Below, in pieces: positions 2,987-5,014 of a stretch of DNA of 5,014 bases. The translations under genes were made by a program, and so were the position numbers. Under the pieces are notes generated by a model. It was not told where the DNA came from, made no database searches, and saw nothing but the letters and a program-made list of their open reading frames with translations. The stretch's first letter is position 1. Every line of letters starts with the position of its first letter. The stretch covers positions 1 to 5,014 of the forward strand of contig CALKDV010000281.1 of assembly GCA_938084085.1 (NCBI GenBank), in the 5' to 3' direction. The DNA is from an uncultured Nannocystaceae bacterium. GTDB lineage: Bacteria; Myxococcota_A; Polyangia; Nannocystales; Nannocystaceae.

Positions 2987-5014
2987 ATGCATTTGACCCG
3001 TTTGTTTACCTCGCAATCTGACGCTGCCTACGAAGACGTGACCTTCGAGCCGCGCACTTCAAAGATCACCAACCCCGACGGTTCCGTCGTGTTTGAAGCG
3101 AGCGATATCTCCGTTCCTCGAGGGTGGTCCCAAGTGGCCGTCGACATCATGGCGCAAAAGTACTTCCGCCGTGCGGGTGTGCCTTCGCGACTCAAGCCCG
3201 TGCCCGAGGAGGGCGTGCCCGAGTGGTTGTGGCGCAGTGAGCCCGATCTCAAGGCCCTCGAGGCGCTTCCGCAAGACCAACAGTACGGCGGAGAGACCGA
3301 CACGCGGCAGGTGTTCAATCGTCTCGTTGGTTGCTGGACCTACTGGGGATGGAAGCACGACTACTTCGACGACGAGGCTTCCGCGCGCGTGTTTTACGAC
3401 GAGTTGACGACAATGCTCGCGCGCCAAATGGCCGCTCCCAACAGCCCTCAATGGTTCAACACCGGTTTGCACTGGGCGTACGGAATCTCTGGGCCTGCTC
3501 AAGGCCACCACTATGTCGACCCCGACACCGGGGAGCTGATGCGCTCGAAAAACGCCTACGAGCACCCGCAGCCCCACGCGTGCTTCATTCAGTCGGTGGG
3601 GGATGATCTCGTGGGTGAGAACGGCATCATGGATCTTTGGGTTCGCGAGGCTCGCCTGTTCAAGTACGGCTCGGGCACCGGATCCAATTTCTCGAACATC
3701 CGCGGCGAGGGAGAGCCTCTCTCCGGCGGCGGACGCTCGAGTGGTTTGATGAGCTTCCTTCGCATTGGTGATCGGGCCGCCGGCGCCATTAAGAGCGGAG
3801 GCACCACGCGACGCGCAGCGAAGATGGTGGTCGTCGACGTAGATCACCCCGACATCGAGAAGTACATCGACTGGAAGGTGGTCGAAGAGCAAAAGGTCGC
3901 GTCGTTGGTGACGGGGAGCAAGCTTTGCAACCATCACCTCAACGAGGTGATTCGCGCGTGTCACTCGCTCCCTTCGCAAGGGGACGGTGATGACACCGAT
4001 CGGTTCAGCCTCAAGGTTAACCGCGAGCTCCGGAAGGCCATCAAAAACGCGCGTAAAGATCGCATCTCGGAGAACTACATCCAACGGGCCATTCAACTCG
4101 CGAAGCAGGGCGCTCGCGCGTTGGAGTTCCAAGAGTACGACACCAACTGGGACTCGGAGGCCTACGCCACCGTCGCAGGTCAAAACTCCAACAACTCGGT
4201 GCGCATGTCCGACAACTTCCTCAAGGCCGTGGAAGATGGAGGCACCTGGGACCTCATCCGCCGGACTGATGGAAAAGTTGCGCGGACGCTCAAGGCCCGC
4301 GAGCTCTGGGACAAGGTCGGCTTCAGCGCGTGGGCGTGCGCTGATCCAGGTCTGCAATTTGATACGACCATCAATGATTGGCACACCTGTCCCAACTCTG
4401 GTCGAATCAACGCGAGCAACCCGTGCTCGGAGTACATGTTCTTGGATGACACGGCGTGCAACCTCGCGTCGATCAACCTGATGAAATACACCCACACCTC
4501 CGGTGCGCTCGCGGGAGAACTGGACACGGACGCGATCCGTCACGCGTGTCGGTTGCTGACGATCGTGCTCGAAGTGTCGGTGCTGATGGCGCAGTTCCCG
4601 AGCAAGTCGATCGCGGAACTCTCGTACCGCTTCCGTACTCTCGGGCTCGGGTACGCCAACCTCGGCACCTACTTCATGTGGCGAGGCATCCCCTACGACT
4701 CCGATGAAGCGGTGGCGATTTGTGGCGGCGTGACGGCCCTCATGACCTCCTCTGCCTACGCCATGTCTGCGGAGCTCGCAGAGCAACACGGCACCTTCCC
4801 AGGGTACGAAGAGAACCAGGCCTCCATGCTTCGGGTGATGCGCAATCACCGACGGGCGGCCTACAGCGCCGCGCCCTCCGAGTACGAGGAGCTTCAAACC
4901 TCCCCGGTGGGGATCTCCTCGGCGCAGTGCCCGACGGAACTGCTTGAAGCTGCGAAGCGCGAGTGGGATCTCGCGTTGAGCCTCGGCGAGAAGCACGGCT
5001 ACCGTAACGCACAG
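2987..5014 (+). CDS. nrdJ: Adenosylcobalamin-dependent (class II) ribonucleotide reductase, N-terminal 676 residues, cut by the window edge
   Basis: NrdJ reduces ribonucleotides to deoxyribonucleotides in the cytoplasm, using a thiyl radical made from coenzyme B12, so it works with or without oxygen. The visible 676 codons run open to the window end. They match the long (about 1,200-residue) class II type of alphaproteobacteria and myxobacteria. Landmarks are NPDGSVVF (30-37), the AAPNSPQWFN segment (149-158), and PHACF with the N-terminal redox cysteine at 199. Next come YGSGTGSNFS (227-236) and GQNSNNS (398-404). The finger loop NPCSE has Asn478, the radical cysteine Cys480 and Glu482, followed by redox partner Cys491. 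The 11-residue gap equals that of Lactobacillus leichmannii C408/C419. No intein interrupts the visible part. ATG 2987 gives the family N-terminus; no Shine-Dalgarno site precedes it. Still missing are the rest of the barrel and the C-terminal cysteine tail. Upstream NrdR- and DnaA-like sites suggest control by dNTP level and replication. Confidence 0.96.
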   Translation, partial: MHLTRLFTSQSDAAYEDVTFEPRTSKITNPDGSVVFEASDISVPRGWSQVAVDIMAQKYFRRAGVPSRLKPVPEEGVPEWLWRSEPDLKALEALPQDQQYGGETDTRQVFNRLVGCWTYWGWKHDYFDDEASARVFYDELTTMLARQMAAPNSPQWFNTGLHWAYGISGPAQGHHYVDPDTGELMRSKNAYEHPQPHACFIQSVGDDLVGENGIMDLWVREARLFKYGSGTGSNFSNIRGEGEPLSGGGRSSGLMSFLRIGDRAAGAIKSGGTTRRAAKMVVVDVDHPDIEKYIDWKVVEEQKVASLVTGSKLCNHHLNEVIRACHSLPSQGDGDDTDRFSLKVNRELRKAIKNARKDRISENYIQRAIQLAKQGARALEFQEYDTNWDSEAYATVAGQNSNNSVRMSDNFLKAVEDGGTWDLIRRTDGKVARTLKARELWDKVGFSAWACADPGLQFDTTINDWHTCPNSGRINASNPCSEYMFLDDTACNLASINLMKYTHTSGALAGELDTDAIRHACRLLTIVLEVSVLMAQFPSKSIAELSYRFRTLGLGYANLGTYFMWRGIPYDSDEAVAICGGVTALMTSSAYAMSAELAEQHGTFPGYEENQASMLRVMRNHRRAAYSAAPSEYEELQTSPVGISSAQCPTELLEAAKREWDLALSLGEKHGYRNAQ

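Noticed and set aside
3059..4996. A 645-codon open frame on the minus strand.
   Set aside because: It lies wholly antisense to nrdJ, whose plus-strand translation matches the class II reductase family throughout. The minus-strand product is Arg/Val/His-rich with no recognisable motif and arises from the G/C bias at nrdJ third positions.

Overview
The window looks like ordinary chromosomal DNA from a high-GC Gram-negative bacterium. The long class II ribonucleotide reductase, the DUF459-type SGNH hydrolase with a secretion signal and the CGFS glutaredoxin would all suit a myxobacterium-like (Myxococcota, former deltaproteobacterial) or alphaproteobacterial genome. The exact lineage cannot be fixed from sequence alone. 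I see no mobile element, CRISPR array, rRNA or tRNA.

Layout. At the left edge is the N-terminal end of a small membrane protein on the minus strand (1-140). Upstream of it on the same strand is a complete monothiol glutaredoxin gene, grxD (287-598), with a good Shine-Dalgarno site. Divergent from grxD, across a 93-bp gap, is an exported DUF459/SGNH-hydrolase-like protein (692-1630, plus). Its last 9 bp overlap tail to tail with a minus-strand gene for an unrecognised 175-residue protein with a poly-lysine linker and a C-terminal winged-helix-like domain (1622-2149).

A long non-coding stretch (2150-2986) follows. It appears to carry the promoter of the 175-residue gene on the minus strand and the regulatory region of nrdJ on the plus strand. 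The nrdJ part holds a DnaA-box match, two NrdR-box-like sites exactly 31 bp apart, a 16-bp palindrome and a roughly 47-nt polypyrimidine tract just before the start codon. The right side (2987-5014) is the first 676 codons of adenosylcobalamin-dependent ribonucleotide reductase NrdJ, cut by the window end. It is open to the edge with no stop, and it is the largest real gene here.

How the genes relate. They do not form one pathway or operon. NrdJ makes deoxyribonucleotides and GrxD serves iron-sulfur cluster delivery. The DUF459 protein probably acts in the periplasm or envelope, and the 175-residue protein may bind DNA. The most informative part is the nrdJ control region, where DnaA and NrdR sites would tie dNTP supply to replication initiation and nucleotide levels. 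I did not find a convincing new biological system. The best leads are that control region and the uncharacterised winged-helix protein.
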